From positions 1-30,012 of the forward strand of contig JAZSET010000076.1 in assembly GCA_045531795.1 (NCBI GenBank): a stretch of DNA of 30,012 nucleotides, read 5' to 3'. Position 1 is the stretch's first letter; the number at the start of each line of letters is the position of its first letter. This stretch comes from UBA4717 sp045531795 (GTDB lineage: Bacteria; Bacillota; Clostridia; Oscillospirales; CAG-272). Below are positions 29,916 to 30,012 of this stretch, one piece after another. Below the pieces are notes generated by a model. The model did not search any database, was not told where the DNA came from, and was given only the letters and a program-made list of their open reading frames with translations. The translations under genes were made by a program, and so were the position numbers.

Positions 29916-30012
29916 TAGTCAGGGGAATCGAACGGGTCGGTAGTGAAGACTCGCGGTGGCAGTCAGAGCCGACCCTGACCGAGAATGCTGTCGAGAGCGA
30001 TTTTCCCCCCAC
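29916..30012. other. GC-richer, self-complementary segment at the window edge, incomplete
   Basis: After the tRNA terminator the base composition shifts to clearly more G and C than the surrounding DNA. GGGGAATCGAAC (29922-29933) is the exact reverse complement of the tRNA T-arm GTTCGATTCCCC (29850-29861). GTCAGGG (29918-29924) can pair with CCCTGAC (29973-29979), and GGGTCGG (29934-29940) with CCGACCC (29969-29975). No start codon with a ribosome binding site is visible. It could be a repeated intergenic element, a structured RNA, or the edge of an integrated element at the tRNA; the window ends before this can be decided. Confidence 0.45.

Noticed and set aside
29909..30012. Open plus-strand frame across the right edge
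   Set aside because: No start codon or ribosome binding site is present, and the frame begins right after a stop inside the tRNA terminator; more data beyond the edge would be needed.
1..30012. CRISPR arrays, insertion sequences, prophage or toxin-antitoxin genes
   Set aside because: No regularly spaced short repeats, transposase or integrase motifs, phage structural genes or paired small toxin-antitoxin frames were seen on either strand.

Overview
The window reads as chromosomal DNA of an anaerobic, low-to-mid GC Gram-positive bacterium, most likely a gut-type member of the Clostridia. The support is a CGAAC-N4-GTTCG LexA box in front of lexA, a lipoteichoic-acid-synthase-type sulfatase, the rpsF-ssb-rpsR operon, strong AGGAGG ribosome binding sites, TTGACA-17-TATAAT-type promoters, acetate kinase, paired half-size ChrA proteins, and the DUF4358/MBOAT/DHHW gene set. 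The clade assignment is inference. Almost every transcription unit ends in a clear intrinsic terminator, and convergent pairs share bidirectional ones.

Layout. 1-1013: 3' part of a collagen-like (Gly-X-Y) surface protein with BspA-type leucine-rich repeats. 1275-4640: ackA, a YdcF/DUF218 membrane protein, a class I glutamine amidotransferase (apparently starting at ATA) and a nitroreductase, probably one operon. 4679-5290 (-): lexA with promoter and SOS box. 5500-6498: gpsA. 6594-11093: surface-acylation cluster with an acyltransferase-3 membrane protein, a DUF4358 lipoprotein, an MBOAT O-acyltransferase and a DHHW/AlgX-like protein. 11206-14814: upp, an RluA-family pseudouridine synthase and an LtaS-like sulfatase. 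14862-16139 (-): class I-gamma-like aspartate aminotransferase. 16319-18847 (-): large membrane-anchored DUF5722 glycosidase-like protein. 18950-19450 (-): flavin reductase.

19591-21444 holds three plus-strand genes: a small secreted or anchored protein, a minimal M50 (site-2-type) protease overlapping it, and a protein resembling a PAS/histidine-kinase remnant with no phosphoacceptor or ATP-binding motifs. This is the least explained set in the window. 21486-22661 (-): Methyltransf_32-type methyltransferase. 22929-24104: rpsF-ssb-rpsR, behind a near-perfect promoter and a structured leader. 24161-25852: ferredoxin:thioredoxin-reductase beta-like protein, thioredoxin and two ChrA half-transporters. 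25960-27765: SGNH hydrolase and a membrane-anchored protein of unknown function. 27972-29006: gap. 29056-29649 (-): GNAT acetyltransferase. 29799-29873: tRNA-Glu(CTC), followed by a terminator and a GC-richer, self-complementary segment running off the window end.

The content is mainly housekeeping (fermentation, glycerolipid precursor, SOS control, ribosomal proteins, glycolysis) mixed with envelope-modification genes. No insertion sequence, CRISPR array, phage gene or plasmid function was seen, and no gene-free stretch exceeds 300 bases.
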